NCBI GenBank assembly: GCA_964458265.1
Contig: CAYWIF010000003.1
Coordinates: 103,033 to 167,032 of the forward strand
From: JAGVSR01 sp964458265
Lineage (GTDB): Bacteria > Pseudomonadota > Alphaproteobacteria > Rhizobiales > Hyphomicrobiaceae
DNA length: 64,000 bases
Reading direction: 5' to 3'
Shown: positions 50,985-60,393 of the stretch, in pieces
Layout of the letters: each line of letters opens with the position of its first letter
Position numbering within the stretch: the first letter of the stretch is position 1
Made by a program: the position numbers and the translations under genes
Notes under the pieces: generated by a model
Seen by the model: the letters and a program-made list of their open reading frames with translations, nothing else
Databases searched by the model: none
What the model was told of the DNA's origin: nothing

Positions 50985-51012
50985 GAAAGGCCGGTCTCGC
51001 GACCGGCCTTTC
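50985..51012 (-). terminator. Terminator hairpin after the amidase gene
   Basis: A perfect 12-bp stem (50985-50996 with 51001-51012) with a 4-base loop, 30 bases past the amidase stop on the minus strand. The arms carry AAAGG/CCTTT ends, so it may act from either side. Confidence 0.8.
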
Positions 51013-51041
51013 CATTTCGCAGGCTTCCTACCTGGAGCTTG

Positions 51042-52361
51042 TTACATCGGCAGGCGGGCGAGCTGATGAGAAAAGTAATTTTCCACAGCGGTCGTTATGC
51101 TGTCGGCGACCTTGCCGCGCCATGCATCGGATTTGAGGAGTTGGGCGTCTTCCTTGTTGGTCACGTAGGCGAGTTCGATCAAGACAGACGGGAACTGGGC
51201 GGTCTTTAAGACGCGGAATGCGGCTTGCTGGTCGGGCTTGGCGCGCAGATTGGTCGTCTCGCCCATGTGTTCGATGACCGACCGAGAGAAGATACTGGTT
51301 CGCTCCTGCGTGGTCTCGACTTCCCGGCCGGCCAAGTCGGCCAGTATGTTGCGCACCGCCGCGACGTTCTTGTCGCTGCTGGCACTCTTTACGGCGGCTA
51401 GTTCGGTATCCGACAGCACATGCTCGGAGACGTCGCCCTTAGCGGAGCGCTTCAACGAGTTGGCGACATTCTCGCGCAGAGAGTAGATGGTCGCGCCTCG
51501 CGCTGCGGTTTTCGCGTAATCGGCGTGGACCGCGATGAACAGCGCCGCCTGATGTTTCTCGCCGAAAGCACGCCGGTCGTCGAGCGGGACGAAGACATCG
51601 GAATCGCGGGTCATCAAGACCTTGTAGCGCCCGGTTTTCTCGATTTTGTCGCGCAGGACTTTGGCAAAGGCCAGCACGACATCCTTTTCCACGGTGCCGT
51701 GTTTCATCGCGCCTGTGTCGTCGCCGCCGTGGCCGGGATCGATGACGATGATTGGCTTGTATGCGGCTTTTGCCGAATCGGAGGGGCGCTTCGCCGGAGC
51801 AGGCAAGGGAGGTTGAATGCCTGCGGCCCCTAAGGCGAACGGTTGAGATTTGAGTGGCTGCTTTGCGGGCTTCACGAGCGAACCGCTCGAAACGATTTCG
51901 ACAGAGAGATGGACGCCATTTCCGCTGGCTGCCTTGTCGATTGCGGTCCGTTCAATCACGACGGGTTCGGTCACTTCGATGATGACCGAGTTTTGACTTT
52001 GAGCGGACTGACCGCTGCGAACCGACTTGACGAGGCCGACGGGGTTGGGTCCGGGATCGGGCGGGAGCCGCAGCGCCACATTCGGCAGGTCGATGACGAC
52101 GCGATTGGGATTGGTGAGTGCGGAAACCGTGTAGGAAACCTTGTTCTCAAGACCGATGACGAAGCGCGTGCGGGGCGCGGCCTTCGGGGTTGGCGGAGGC
52201 AATGCCTCGGCGGCAGCCGGGAGCGGCGCTGCCGGGTTGGCTGCGGCAAGCTCGGTTTCAGCGGACCACACGTTGGTGCTGCCTAGCGCAAACGCGAACG
52301 CTCCGGCAGACAGCCGAAGTGCCGCGCGGCAGGCGCGCAAGATCGTTGTGTCCAGAACCAT
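51042..52361 (-). CDS. amiC: N-acetylmuramoyl-L-alanine amidase with AMIN domain
   Basis: A 439-residue cell-wall hydrolase. A signal segment (to about VWSA-ET) is followed by an AMIN domain (about residues 65-155, RFVIGLENKVSYTVSALTNPNRVVIDLPNV) that binds peptidoglycan at the division site. After a Pro-rich linker comes an Amidase_3 domain with zinc ligands in IVIDPGHGGDD, TVEKDVVLAF and FIAVHAD, and the catalytic glutamate in PSVLIELAYVTNKEDA. It cleaves septal peptidoglycan during cell separation. The exact Ami type (A, B or C) is uncertain. Confidence 0.9.
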   Translation of the reverse strand: MVLDTTILRACRAALRLSAGAFAFALGSTNVWSAETELAAANPAAPLPAAAEALPPPTPKAAPRTRFVIGLENKVSYTVSALTNPNRVVIDLPNVALRLPPDPGPNPVGLVKSVRSGQSAQSQNSVIIEVTEPVVIERTAIDKAASGNGVHLSVEIVSSGSLVKPAKQPLKSQPFALGAAGIQPPLPAPAKRPSDSAKAAYKPIIVIDPGHGGDDTGAMKHGTVEKDVVLAFAKVLRDKIEKTGRYKVLMTRDSDVFVPLDDRRAFGEKHQAALFIAVHADYAKTAARGATIYSLRENVANSLKRSAKGDVSEHVLSDTELAAVKSASSDKNVAAVRNILADLAGREVETTQERTSIFSRSVIEHMGETTNLRAKPDQQAAFRVLKTAQFPSVLIELAYVTNKEDAQLLKSDAWRGKVADSITTAVENYFSHQLARLPM

Positions 52362-52524
52362 CCCCTTCGACCCCCGACGACGCTTTACGGTTCACAAGAC
52401 GGGCAAGTCCGAAGCATTCCCGGAGATGATGGCGGTTTCCGGGTCGCTGTCGGGCTTTGTTATGGACCCGTCAGGGTTACCAGAGTGCTAACGTGGCCGG
52501 CCGAGTGGTATTCCACAGGATGGA

Positions 52525-52989
52525 CTAACGCTTTTCGCTGGCCCAGCGTGCAATTGCCTCCGCGTCGCACTCGCGGGCATCCACCCAGGCCGCTTCCGAC
52601 CCTGAAAATGTTTCCTTTTTCCAGAACGGCGCGCGGGTCTTCAAATAATCCATCAGGAATTCAGCGGCTTGGAACGCAGCCTGGCGGTGCTGTGAGGCCG
52701 TTATCACCAGCACGATATTGGAGCCCGGATGCAATTCACCGACGCGATGGATGATCAAGCTTGCCGCGAGCGGCCACCGCTTCGCGGCTTCAGCTTCGGC
52801 AGCCTCCAGTTCGGCTTCCGTCATGCCTGGGTAGTGCTCGAGCATCATGGACACCAGGTCGCGGCCATCCTGAGTGCCGCGGACGAGGCCCGTAAAGGTG
52901 ACGAGCGCACCGATGTCCGTGCGGCCGCTCGTTAGCGCCGCGATTTCGGCGGCGACATCAAAATCCTCGGCCTGGACGCGAACCGGCAC
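52525..52989 (-). CDS. moaE: Molybdopterin synthase catalytic subunit
   Basis: A 154-residue MoaE. GALVTFTGLVRG, LEHYPGMTEAELEAAEAEAAKRWPL, IIHRVGELHPGSNIVLVITASQHRQAAFQAAEFLMDYLKTRAPFWKKE and the DARECD end are typical. It makes molybdopterin from cPMP with thiocarboxylated MoaD. The start is GTG at 52989, supported by AGGAGG within the end of moaD four bases upstream. The cofactor is needed by the formate dehydrogenase encoded 30 kb away. Confidence 0.93.
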   Translation of the reverse strand: MPVRVQAEDFDVAAEIAALTSGRTDIGALVTFTGLVRGTQDGRDLVSMMLEHYPGMTEAELEAAEAEAAKRWPLAASLIIHRVGELHPGSNIVLVITASQHRQAAFQAAEFLMDYLKTRAPFWKKETFSGSEAAWVDARECDAEAIARWASEKR

Positions 52990-52993
52990 GGCT

Positions 52994-53263
52994 TCAGCCT
53001 CCTGTCACGGGCGGGAAGAAGGCTATTTCATGCGCGCCGTCAATCGGAGCGGTCGATTTGACGTGCCGTCTGTCGATGGCGGTGCGAATGATGCCCGGTC
53101 TTCCAAAGGCATCTTCAAACTCGGGGCCGCGGGTCGACTGCCAGACAAGCACGTCCGCCACCGTCTTCAAGCCGGCTGGCAGCGCCAAACGCTCTTCGCC
53201 GCGGCCAATCTTCTCCCGAACCCAGGCGAAGTAGCGCAGCGTGATTTCTGGTCCGGCCGACAT
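52994..53263 (-). CDS. moaD: Molybdopterin synthase sulfur carrier subunit
   Basis: An 89-residue beta-grasp protein beginning ITLRYFAWVREKIGRGEERLALP and ending FFPPVTGG. The terminal Gly-Gly is the site of adenylation and thiocarboxylation. It forms an operon with moaE (4-base gap). Confidence 0.92.
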   Translation of the reverse strand: MSAGPEITLRYFAWVREKIGRGEERLALPAGLKTVADVLVWQSTRGPEFEDAFGRPGIIRTAIDRRHVKSTAPIDGAHEIAFFPPVTGG

Positions 53264-53429
53264 ACTTGAAATTCCTCAACTGCAGCGCTCGAAGATTCAT
53301 GAGGTCGCTTCGTTACTTATGATCATCGGTGGTGCGGCGCCGTCAATGGGTGATGGCGGGCGGCCATCCTATCCGCGCGGCTTAGCGTAAGATTGGCTAG
53401 GTTCGCGCCGGGGCCGCTCTGGGGGGTAT

Positions 53430-53945
53430 ATGCTCGTCTTGTTGAACGTTGCGCTGAGTTATGCAGCCTGGTTCGCCGTGGCTGTTCTGGCGGCGCGCGG
53501 TCACTTTTGGCTGGCGGTCATTCCTTCTCTGCTGGCCGTTGCCGTCCACCTTGGGTTTGCTTCGGGTGAAAGGCGGAGTGCGGAGCTAAAGTTAAGCCTT
53601 GCCGCGGTCGCGCTGGGGCTAGGCGTTGAGACTATTCATATGGCGAGCGGGGCAACGCAATACCAGCCGGGGGCGTCGATCGAAGGTTTGCCGCCAGCCT
53701 TCATGCTGGGACTATGGCCGGCATTCGCCATGCTCATCAACGTCAGCCTCGCTTGGCTCAAGGACCGGATGTGGGTGGCGGTCGTACTGGGCGCGCTGGC
53801 AAGCGGGCCGTCGTATTTTGCGGGCGCTAAACTCGGAGCGCTGACGTTGGGAGAGCCCGTCTGGCAAAGTCTGGCCATCATCGGCGCGGTGTGGGCGATC
53901 GCGTTTCCCGCGCTCATCGCGATTGCGCGGCGGCTGGATCGCTGA
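53430..53945 (+). CDS. DUF2878 family membrane protein
   Basis: A 171-residue hydrophobic protein with five or six membrane segments. EGLPPAFMLGLWPAFAMLINVSLAWLKDR and SGPSYFAGAKLGALTLGEP fit the DUF2878 pattern as I recall it. Its function is unknown. It converges with uvrC, ending three bases from it. Confidence 0.75.
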   Translation: MLVLLNVALSYAAWFAVAVLAARGHFWLAVIPSLLAVAVHLGFASGERRSAELKLSLAAVALGLGVETIHMASGATQYQPGASIEGLPPAFMLGLWPAFAMLINVSLAWLKDRMWVAVVLGALASGPSYFAGAKLGALTLGEPVWQSLAIIGAVWAIAFPALIAIARRLDR

Positions 53946-53948
53946 AGC

Positions 53949-55883
53949 TCAGCCGCGCTCATGGAAGAAGTCGTAGACCTTTTGCGCCATCTCAGCGGAG
54001 ATGCCTTCGACCGCCTTTAGATCCTCGATGCCGGCTTTCGAGACCGACTTTGCAGAACCGAAGTGCGTCAGCAGCGCGCGGCGGCGGGCGGGGCCGATGC
54101 CTTCGATCTCATCGAGCGGATTGGCGCTGATGGATTTCGACCGCTTGGCGCGATGCGTGCCGATCGCGAAGCGGTGGGCTTCATCGCGCAGGCGCTGGAC
54201 GAAATAGAGGACGGGGTCGCGCGTTTCGAGCAAGAGCGGCTGCGCCCGGCCTGGCAGATGGAAATGCTCGCGCCCGGCATCGCGGTCAGGTCCCTTTGCG
54301 ACGCCGATCAGCGAAATGTCTTCTAGTCCAACATCTGCGAGAACTTGTTGGGCGACAGCGAGTTGGCCCGCTCCGCCGTCGATCAGAACGAGATCGGGAC
54401 GGTCGGGGAACTGGGGCTCGGGATCGCTTCCCAGGTCGGCCGGCGCGGGTGCCGCCGTTTCCTCCGCGAGACGTTTGAAGCGGCGGGTCAGGATTTCGCG
54501 CATCATGGCGTAGTCGTCGCCGGGCGCGGTATCAGGCGACTTGATGTTGAATTTTCGATAGGCCGCTTTGACGAAGCCCTCGGGGCCGGCGACAATCATC
54601 GCGCCGACGGCATTCGTGCCGGAGATGTGGCTGTTGTCGTAGACTTCGATGCGGCGCGGCATTTCAGGTAAGTTGAAACGTTCCTGAATTGCTTCCAAAA
54701 GGCGCGTCTGGGAGGATGTTTCCGCGAGCTTGCGGCCGAGCGCTTCGCGTGCGTTGGTCAACGCGTGGTCGACGAGACCGGACTTCGTGCCGCGGCTTGG
54801 CACCCGTAGATCGACTTTGCGCTCGGCTTTGGTGGACAGCGCTTCGGCCATGAGGGTGCGATCCTCGAAGTCGTGGCTGAGAAGGATCAGACGCGGCACG
54901 GGCTTGTCGTCGTAGAACTGCGCCACGAACGACGCGAGCACCTCATCGACCGGAACGGCCTTGTCGGCCTTCGGGTAGTAGGCCCGGTTGCCCCAGTTTT
55001 GTCCCGCCCGGAAGAAGAAAACCTGGATGCACGTTTGGCCGCCTTCCTGGTGGGCGGCGAATACATCCGCTTCCTCGATGTTGTCCGGGTTGATCGCCTG
55101 ATCGGCTTGCACATGGGCAAGCGCCCAAAGACGATTCCGATACTTGGCGGCGCGTTCAAATTCGAGCGCGTCGGACGCCTGTTGCATGAGGAGTTGATAC
55201 ATTTCGCGAACGGACTGACTTTCACCGCGCAGAAAGCGGACCGCCTCCTCGACCAGATTGAGATAATCGGTTCGGGAAATTTCGTTCGTGCACGGCCCGG
55301 CGCAGCGCTTGATCTGGAAAAGCAGGCAAGGCCGGGTCCGGCTTTCAAACACGCTGTCGGAGCATGAGCGCAGAAGAAATGCGCGCTGAAGCATGCTGAT
55401 CGCGCGGGAGACGGCGCCGGCTGAAGCAAACGGTCCGAAATAGTCGCCCTTTATGGTCCGGGCACCGCGATGCTTGAGGATCTGGGGGGCGGACGCGTCG
55501 CGGCGGATCAGAATGTAGGGGAACGACTTGTCGTCGCGCATCAGCACATTGAAGCGTGGCTTGAAGCGCTTAATGAGGTTGGCTTCGAGAAGCAGGGCTT
55601 CGGCTTCGGTCCGGACTGTGACGAATTCCATCGAAGCTGTCTGCGAGATCATGCGGGCGATCCGGTTCGTGTGACCGGTGCCGCGCGCGTAGTTGGAGAC
55701 GCGGGACTTCAGATTGCGCGCCTTGCCGACGTAAATGACGGTGCCTTCGGCGTCGAGCATGCGATAGACGCCGGGCCGTGGCGGCAACGATTTCAGATGG
55801 CCCGCAATGACTGCAGGTCCAACGGGCGTGCCGGACGCCGTCGGCCCTCCTGCTGGGCCATTTTCTGTTGAGTTGCCGGACAT
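53949..55883 (-). CDS. uvrC: Excinuclease ABC subunit C
   Basis: A 644-residue nucleotide-excision repair nuclease. The N-terminal GIY-YIG domain (PGVYRMLDAEGTVIYVGKARNLKSRVSNYA) makes the 3' cut. Then come CLLFQIKRCAGPC, a UVR domain (about residues 200-235), the RNase H-like domain (RIEVYDNSHISGTNAVGAMIV and DLVLIDGGAGQLAVA) for the 5' cut, and C-terminal helix-hairpin-helix motifs (IEGIGPARRRALLTHFGSAKSV). The ATG at 55883 follows AGG; the frame extends upstream to 56018 without family text. Confidence 0.96.
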   Translation of the reverse strand: MSGNSTENGPAGGPTASGTPVGPAVIAGHLKSLPPRPGVYRMLDAEGTVIYVGKARNLKSRVSNYARGTGHTNRIARMISQTASMEFVTVRTEAEALLLEANLIKRFKPRFNVLMRDDKSFPYILIRRDASAPQILKHRGARTIKGDYFGPFASAGAVSRAISMLQRAFLLRSCSDSVFESRTRPCLLFQIKRCAGPCTNEISRTDYLNLVEEAVRFLRGESQSVREMYQLLMQQASDALEFERAAKYRNRLWALAHVQADQAINPDNIEEADVFAAHQEGGQTCIQVFFFRAGQNWGNRAYYPKADKAVPVDEVLASFVAQFYDDKPVPRLILLSHDFEDRTLMAEALSTKAERKVDLRVPSRGTKSGLVDHALTNAREALGRKLAETSSQTRLLEAIQERFNLPEMPRRIEVYDNSHISGTNAVGAMIVAGPEGFVKAAYRKFNIKSPDTAPGDDYAMMREILTRRFKRLAEETAAPAPADLGSDPEPQFPDRPDLVLIDGGAGQLAVAQQVLADVGLEDISLIGVAKGPDRDAGREHFHLPGRAQPLLLETRDPVLYFVQRLRDEAHRFAIGTHRAKRSKSISANPLDEIEGIGPARRRALLTHFGSAKSVSKAGIEDLKAVEGISAEMAQKVYDFFHERG

Positions 55884-56098
55884 CAGCGGACCTTTGTCTG
55901 CACGGATGGCGCGGTCAAGCCGGGCCCGTGGCGAATGGGGGCAGATTGGATAAAATTCAACGCAATAGTCGTTGAAGTTCGCGGTCAATTCGCTGCGAAA
56001 TCGCCCGCATACCGGCACAACTTTTCAGTTCTTTGGTGGCAATTAAATTGCGCGCGATGCGGATCGGAGGGTCCGTGCGCCGATCAGAGAGCAGCAGC

Positions 56099-56374
56099 AT
56101 GCCCAATAGAACATTCGGGACCCGGCAACAGCCGCCAAACGCTTCCGTACCCACCAACACGCGGCCAGACAAGTATTCCAGAGTGGATTTTCTGAGAGGT
56201 CTCATCGCAGCGCTATGCCGTCAGTACGATGACGCCGCGCCATCGGAGCACGCAAGTCTCGCCATGCGCATTCGTGTCTGTCAGGACCAGTTGGCAGAGG
56301 CGAAGCGGCTCAGCGGTGCGCGCAAGCACAGGTCCGACGAGATGGGCTGGGTCGACATCTGGCGGCCCAACTGA
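56099..56374 (+). CDS. Possible small hypothetical protein
   Basis: A 91-residue frame with an amphipathic middle (VDFLRGLIAALCRQYDDAAPSEHASLAMRIRVCQDQLAEAKRL) and a final MGWVDIWRPN. It lies upstream of uvrC on the opposite strand. The helical composition makes coding plausible, but no family is recognised and the start is uncertain. Confidence 0.35.
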   Translation: MPNRTFGTRQQPPNASVPTNTRPDKYSRVDFLRGLIAALCRQYDDAAPSEHASLAMRIRVCQDQLAEAKRLSGARKHRSDEMGWVDIWRPN

Positions 56375-56451
56375 GGTTCGGGAAAGCAAATTGCCACAAA
56401 AGCGCCACTGCGCAGGCGCGTCTGTCCCACGGGAGGCGGGCGGAGGTGTCG

Positions 56452-57429
56452 ATGCGTACGTGGTCGCGAGTCGTGGCAGTTTTGGCCTTAGCTTTGATTC
56501 CAGCCACTGCGGTCGCAGCGTCTAAGAATGCTCGCGACGCCGAGAAGCCGTTTGCGCGCTCGGAAGCAGTTCTCAAATGGATCAACGGATACCGATCGGC
56601 GCCTGAACCGGAGAAATTGCCGGAAGCCGTGAAGGCCATGGGCGAGTTTGGACTGTTACGTGAGCTGGAACAATCGGGCTTGCACGTCGGTTTTATCGCC
56701 GGGGTGCTCTCGACCAATCCCGATACGGCCCCTCGCCTCATCGCCCAGATGTTTCCGATGCCCCCAGAGGATCAAGTCATCCTGGTGAAGGCTATTGCGT
56801 TCTCCGGGTTGCCGAACTGGAAATCGCTGCTCTCCGCATTTTCGGAGCGGATGCCGGCGCGGCAGGTACTGATCGATAAATATCTATTCGGTGACGGGAA
56901 GACGCTGTTCGAACTTCCGCTCGACGAGGGGTCGTTCGTGCTCGACTGTCACTGGGGCTACTATTTCGGCAGCGGGTCGGAGGTGGCGGTCGGGAGGATC
57001 GTTTCGGCGCTGGCCTGGATGAAGGAAGGCGACAGCGTCGATAAGCTCACGATTGCCGCCATGGCCAAGTGGACACTGGCGTCGAATGCGACCCGCGACA
57101 AGGATTTGCTCGATACGCTGAAAGCGCAAATGAATCTTCAGGACCGCGAAGCGACGCGCGTCCACTTGCGCGAAGTGATCCTGGCTGCCGAGACGTTCGA
57201 GACGGCGAAGATCCGGCGCGATGCGCTGGCGAAGATCGACGAGTTGAAGGCCAAGGGGCCGGAGAGCGCGCGCAACTTCAACTGGTGGGGGCAAGCGGGT
57301 CAAACCGTTCTTGCGCTGGGCTGCGTGGCGGCGAGTGCGATGGGGCAGGTGCAACTCGGCATCCCGTGTGTCGTCGGCGGCGCGGTCTCGTCGGCAGCAC
57401 TCAAATATTTAGCGCCCACGGCGCCCTGA
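56452..57429 (+). CDS. Exported helical protein of unknown function
   Basis: A 325-residue protein with a signal peptide (RTWSRVVAVLALALIPATAVAA) and an almost entirely helical mature part. WINGYRSAPEPEKLPEAVKAMGEFGLLRELEQSGLHVGFIAGVLSTNPDTAPRLI and FDCHWGYYFGSG-like text (VLDCHWGYYFGSGSEVAVGRIVSAL) are distinctive. A hydrophobic C-terminal segment (TVLALGCVAASAMGQVQLGIPCVVGGAV) may insert in membrane. GGAGG five bases before the ATG supports the start. I do not recognise a characterised family. Confidence 0.75.
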   Translation: MRTWSRVVAVLALALIPATAVAASKNARDAEKPFARSEAVLKWINGYRSAPEPEKLPEAVKAMGEFGLLRELEQSGLHVGFIAGVLSTNPDTAPRLIAQMFPMPPEDQVILVKAIAFSGLPNWKSLLSAFSERMPARQVLIDKYLFGDGKTLFELPLDEGSFVLDCHWGYYFGSGSEVAVGRIVSALAWMKEGDSVDKLTIAAMAKWTLASNATRDKDLLDTLKAQMNLQDREATRVHLREVILAAETFETAKIRRDALAKIDELKAKGPESARNFNWWGQAGQTVLALGCVAASAMGQVQLGIPCVVGGAVSSAALKYLAPTAP

Positions 57430-57526
57430 GCCTGGGCACAAGCCGCTGGGTTCGGTTGCCTGCTCATGCCGGGTGGGATAACCAAGTCCTTTCCATTTTC
57501 TTTCGGATCGAGGCAGGACGAACGCC

Positions 57527-59014
57527 ATGTCGCGCGCTGACACGAACGGTGCCAAATCGAAACCTTCGAAGCTTATCGCCGGAGCCACGGGCGACTGGGA
57601 AGTCGTCATTGGCTTGGAGGTTCATGCGCAGGTGGCGTCGCGTTCGAAATTGTTTTCCGGGTCTTCGACGGCATTTGGCGGCGAACCCAACAGCCATGTA
57701 TCGCTGGTCGATGCGGCGATGCCGGGCATGTTGCCGGTGATCAACGAGGAGTGCGTGGCGCAGGCCGTGCGTACGGGGCTGGGTCTCAAGGCCGGCATTA
57801 ATGTCCGGAGCATTTTTGACCGGAAGAACTATTTCTATCCCGATCTGCCGCAGGGCTACCAGATCTCGCAGTACAAGCATCCCGTCGTCGCCGAAGGACA
57901 GATCGAGATCGAAGTTGATGGCGAGGCCAAAACTGTCGGCATCGAGCGGCTGCATCTGGAGCAGGATGCCGGTAAGTCCATCCACGACCAGCATCCCGAC
58001 TACTCTTACGTCGATCTCAATCGCTCGGGTGTCGCGCTGATGGAAATTGTGTCGAAGCCCGACATGCGCTCCGCTAAGGAAGCCCAGGCGTATGTCACGA
58101 AACTTCGCACCATCCTGAGGTATCTCGGGACGTCGGACGGCGACATGGAAAAGGGCAACCTGCGTGCGGACGTGAATGTGTCGGTGCGAAAGCCCGGCGG
58201 TCCTCTGGGTACGCGGTGCGAGATCAAGAATGTCAACTCGATCCGTTTCATCGGGCAGGCGATCGAGGTTGAAGCGCGGCGGCAGATCGACATTATCGAG
58301 GATGGTGGCGCGATCGATCAGGAGACGCGGCTGTTCGACCCGGGGAAGGGCGAAACGAGGTCCATGCGGTCCAAGGAAGAAGCGCACGATTACCGGTATT
58401 TTCCCGATCCGGATTTGCTGCCGCTCGAACTTGAGCAGGCCTGGGTCGATGGTCTCGCCCAGCATCTGCCAGAGTTGCCCGACGAGAAGCGCGCGCGGTT
58501 TATGGAGGTGTATGGACTGTCGCCGTACGATGCCGGTGTGCTCGTCGCGGAGCGCGAGAACGCGGACTATTTCGAAGCGGTGGCCGAGAAGCGCGACGGC
58601 AAGCTTGCCGCCAATTGGGTCATCAATGAGTTGTTCGGGCGGCTCAACAAGGAAGGCCTCGCCATCGGGCAATCGCCGGTTTCGGCCAAGCAGCTCGGCG
58701 GTCTGGTGGACCTCATTTCGTCGAATGTAATTTCGGGCAAGATCGCCAAGGATCTGTTCGAGATCCTTTGGACCGAAGGTGGCGAGCCGGCGGCCATCGT
58801 CGAAGCCCGCGGTATGCGACAGGTGACGGACACCAGTGCGATCGAGAAGGCTGTCGACGAAATTCTCGCGGCCAACGCGGAAAAGGCGGAGCAGGCGAAG
58901 CTGAAGCCGAACCTGCTCGGTTGGTTCGTCGGTCAGGTCATGAAGTCGTCCGGCGGGAAGGCGAACCCGGCGGCGGTGAGCGACATTCTGAAGAAGAAGC
59001 TCGGGATCGACTAG
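57527..59014 (+). CDS. gatB: Aspartyl/glutamyl-tRNA(Asn/Gln) amidotransferase subunit B
   Basis: A 495-residue GatB. WEVVIGLEVHAQVASRSKLFSGSS, NRKNYFYPDLP-like text (DRKNYFYPDLPQGYQISQ), the SYVDLNRSGVALMEIVSKPDMRSAKEA segment and the C-terminal YqeY-like domain (GWFVGQVMKSSGGKANPAAVSDILKKKL) are all present. With GatA and GatC it converts Glu-tRNA(Gln) and Asp-tRNA(Asn) to the correct products. gatA and gatC are not adjacent here. Confidence 0.97.
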   Translation: MSRADTNGAKSKPSKLIAGATGDWEVVIGLEVHAQVASRSKLFSGSSTAFGGEPNSHVSLVDAAMPGMLPVINEECVAQAVRTGLGLKAGINVRSIFDRKNYFYPDLPQGYQISQYKHPVVAEGQIEIEVDGEAKTVGIERLHLEQDAGKSIHDQHPDYSYVDLNRSGVALMEIVSKPDMRSAKEAQAYVTKLRTILRYLGTSDGDMEKGNLRADVNVSVRKPGGPLGTRCEIKNVNSIRFIGQAIEVEARRQIDIIEDGGAIDQETRLFDPGKGETRSMRSKEEAHDYRYFPDPDLLPLELEQAWVDGLAQHLPELPDEKRARFMEVYGLSPYDAGVLVAERENADYFEAVAEKRDGKLAANWVINELFGRLNKEGLAIGQSPVSAKQLGGLVDLISSNVISGKIAKDLFEILWTEGGEPAAIVEARGMRQVTDTSAIEKAVDEILAANAEKAEQAKLKPNLLGWFVGQVMKSSGGKANPAAVSDILKKKLGID

Positions 59015-59021
59015 CCCGGCA

Positions 59022-59183
59022 CTACGCCTTTGCTTTGCCGCGCGCGATGCCGGCTGCTTTCTTCAGGCGCTTACGAGCGCCTGCGGTGTTGCCCTGATTG
59101 CGCGTTGTTTTCGGCCGGGCGATGGCGCGGCGGGCCTTTTTCTTGCGCGTTTCGATGTTGCGGTCGCTGCGGGCGCTGCTCAT
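59022..59183 (-). CDS. Small arginine/lysine-rich protein
   Basis: A 53-residue protein from the ATG at 59183, nearly half Arg, Lys and Ala (SDRNIETRKKKARRAIARPK and GARKRLKKAAGIARGKAK). It is convergent with gatB, seven bases apart. The composition suggests a nucleic-acid-binding or ribosome-associated peptide. No family is assigned. Confidence 0.5.
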   Translation of the reverse strand: MSSARSDRNIETRKKKARRAIARPKTTRNQGNTAGARKRLKKAAGIARGKAKA

Positions 59184-59287
59184 TTCTATCATCCTTGTGG
59201 GCATTCAGGTTGCAGGGGCAGGCTCAGAGCCCAGGCCCCGGAATAAGAAGCGCCTCGTCTAGGCCAGGAGATACCGGCTGGCAAGTC

Positions 59288-60313
59288 TCAACCGCCAATG
59301 AGTGCCCTAATTAGGGGGACCGGCGCCAGCAGTGCTGCGGTCCAGATGACGCAGGAGATGAGGGCGGCTGCGAGGAATGGACCGATCGGCATGCCGGCCG
59401 CGCCGGCCGCTAGTGGGGCGAACGAGCGCAGGGTCGTGTGAAATTTCGAAATCAATATACCCATGGCGCCGCGCTGGTTCACGAATGAGATCGCTTTGCC
59501 GGACGACTCTGGGCTCCAGCTATTCCGCCAGACGTTGTGGAGGTCTTCGCCTTGATGCGCGCGTCCGTAGCGGTAGGCGAGGATGTCGCCGAGGAGTGCA
59601 CCTGCCGTTCCGGCTGCGATGGCAAGCAGGGGGTCTCCGCCGGCGAAAAGGAAGACGGCACCGGCCGCGAGGAAGAGAAATAGCGTTGGGATCGCCATCA
59701 GCGGCATGGGGATGCTATTGAGGAAGGCCGTCAAGAACAGGAAGCCGGACACCATGTAGTGGTGCTCGCGGACGAAGCCGACGATTTCATCGCGAAATGT
59801 CACCGCGAAGAAACTCGGCGCGATGACGCCGGCTGCCCAGATGAAGGCGCTGACGACGTTGGCAATCTGGAAGGGAAGCTGGCGCATGCGGAACATGCCC
59901 GCCACGACCGGTATGACGGCGCGCACGGGGCCGAAAAAGTGTCCGAAGAAGACGCCCCATCCACCCCATTTGTCGAAGAAGTGTTCGCCGTGGCGGATCA
60001 GTTCAGGCTGGTTCTTGAATGGCCAGATGTGCGGGATGCTGTCCTTGAAATAGAGGCCGATCCAGTAGGAAATCGCGTAGCCAAGCGTCCCACCGAGGCC
60101 GGCTGCAACAATTGATGGGAGCAAGATCGACTGATCGGCGCCGCTGGCTGCGAGCAGGCCGGTGATGCCGACGAGGATCGCCGTCCCTGGCCATAGGATC
60201 GAGAAGAAGCAGAAGCTCTCGGCGAAGGCCACCAAGAAGGCGACGGGCACCGCCCACTCCTGATGCGTCCTTACAAAACCAACGATCAACTCGACGAAAT
60301 CCTGCACGCTCAT
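59288..60313 (-). CDS. DedA/VTT-family membrane protein with two VTT-like halves
   Basis: A 341-residue membrane protein. The first half has the DedA text ESFCFFSILWPGTAILVGITGLLAA, YWIGLYFKDSIPH and FFGHFFGPVRAVIPVVAGMFRM with the conserved FxGRFxPxxR-like motif. The second half repeats the pattern (GALLGDILAYRYGRAHQ, GILISKFHTTLRSFAPLAAGAAGM). Most DedA proteins are about 200 residues, so this looks like a duplication or fusion. DedA proteins act in lipid carrier recycling and membrane homeostasis. Confidence 0.87.
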   Translation of the reverse strand: MSVQDFVELIVGFVRTHQEWAVPVAFLVAFAESFCFFSILWPGTAILVGITGLLAASGADQSILLPSIVAAGLGGTLGYAISYWIGLYFKDSIPHIWPFKNQPELIRHGEHFFDKWGGWGVFFGHFFGPVRAVIPVVAGMFRMRQLPFQIANVVSAFIWAAGVIAPSFFAVTFRDEIVGFVREHHYMVSGFLFLTAFLNSIPMPLMAIPTLFLFLAAGAVFLFAGGDPLLAIAAGTAGALLGDILAYRYGRAHQGEDLHNVWRNSWSPESSGKAISFVNQRGAMGILISKFHTTLRSFAPLAAGAAGMPIGPFLAAALISCVIWTAALLAPVPLIRALIGG

Positions 60314-60393
60314 GAAGTAGCTTTCGGTTTGGTCATGGTTGGCTTTTGGAGACCGTGCCTTCCGGCAGGCGGGAAGAGTTGAGCTACGCTCGA

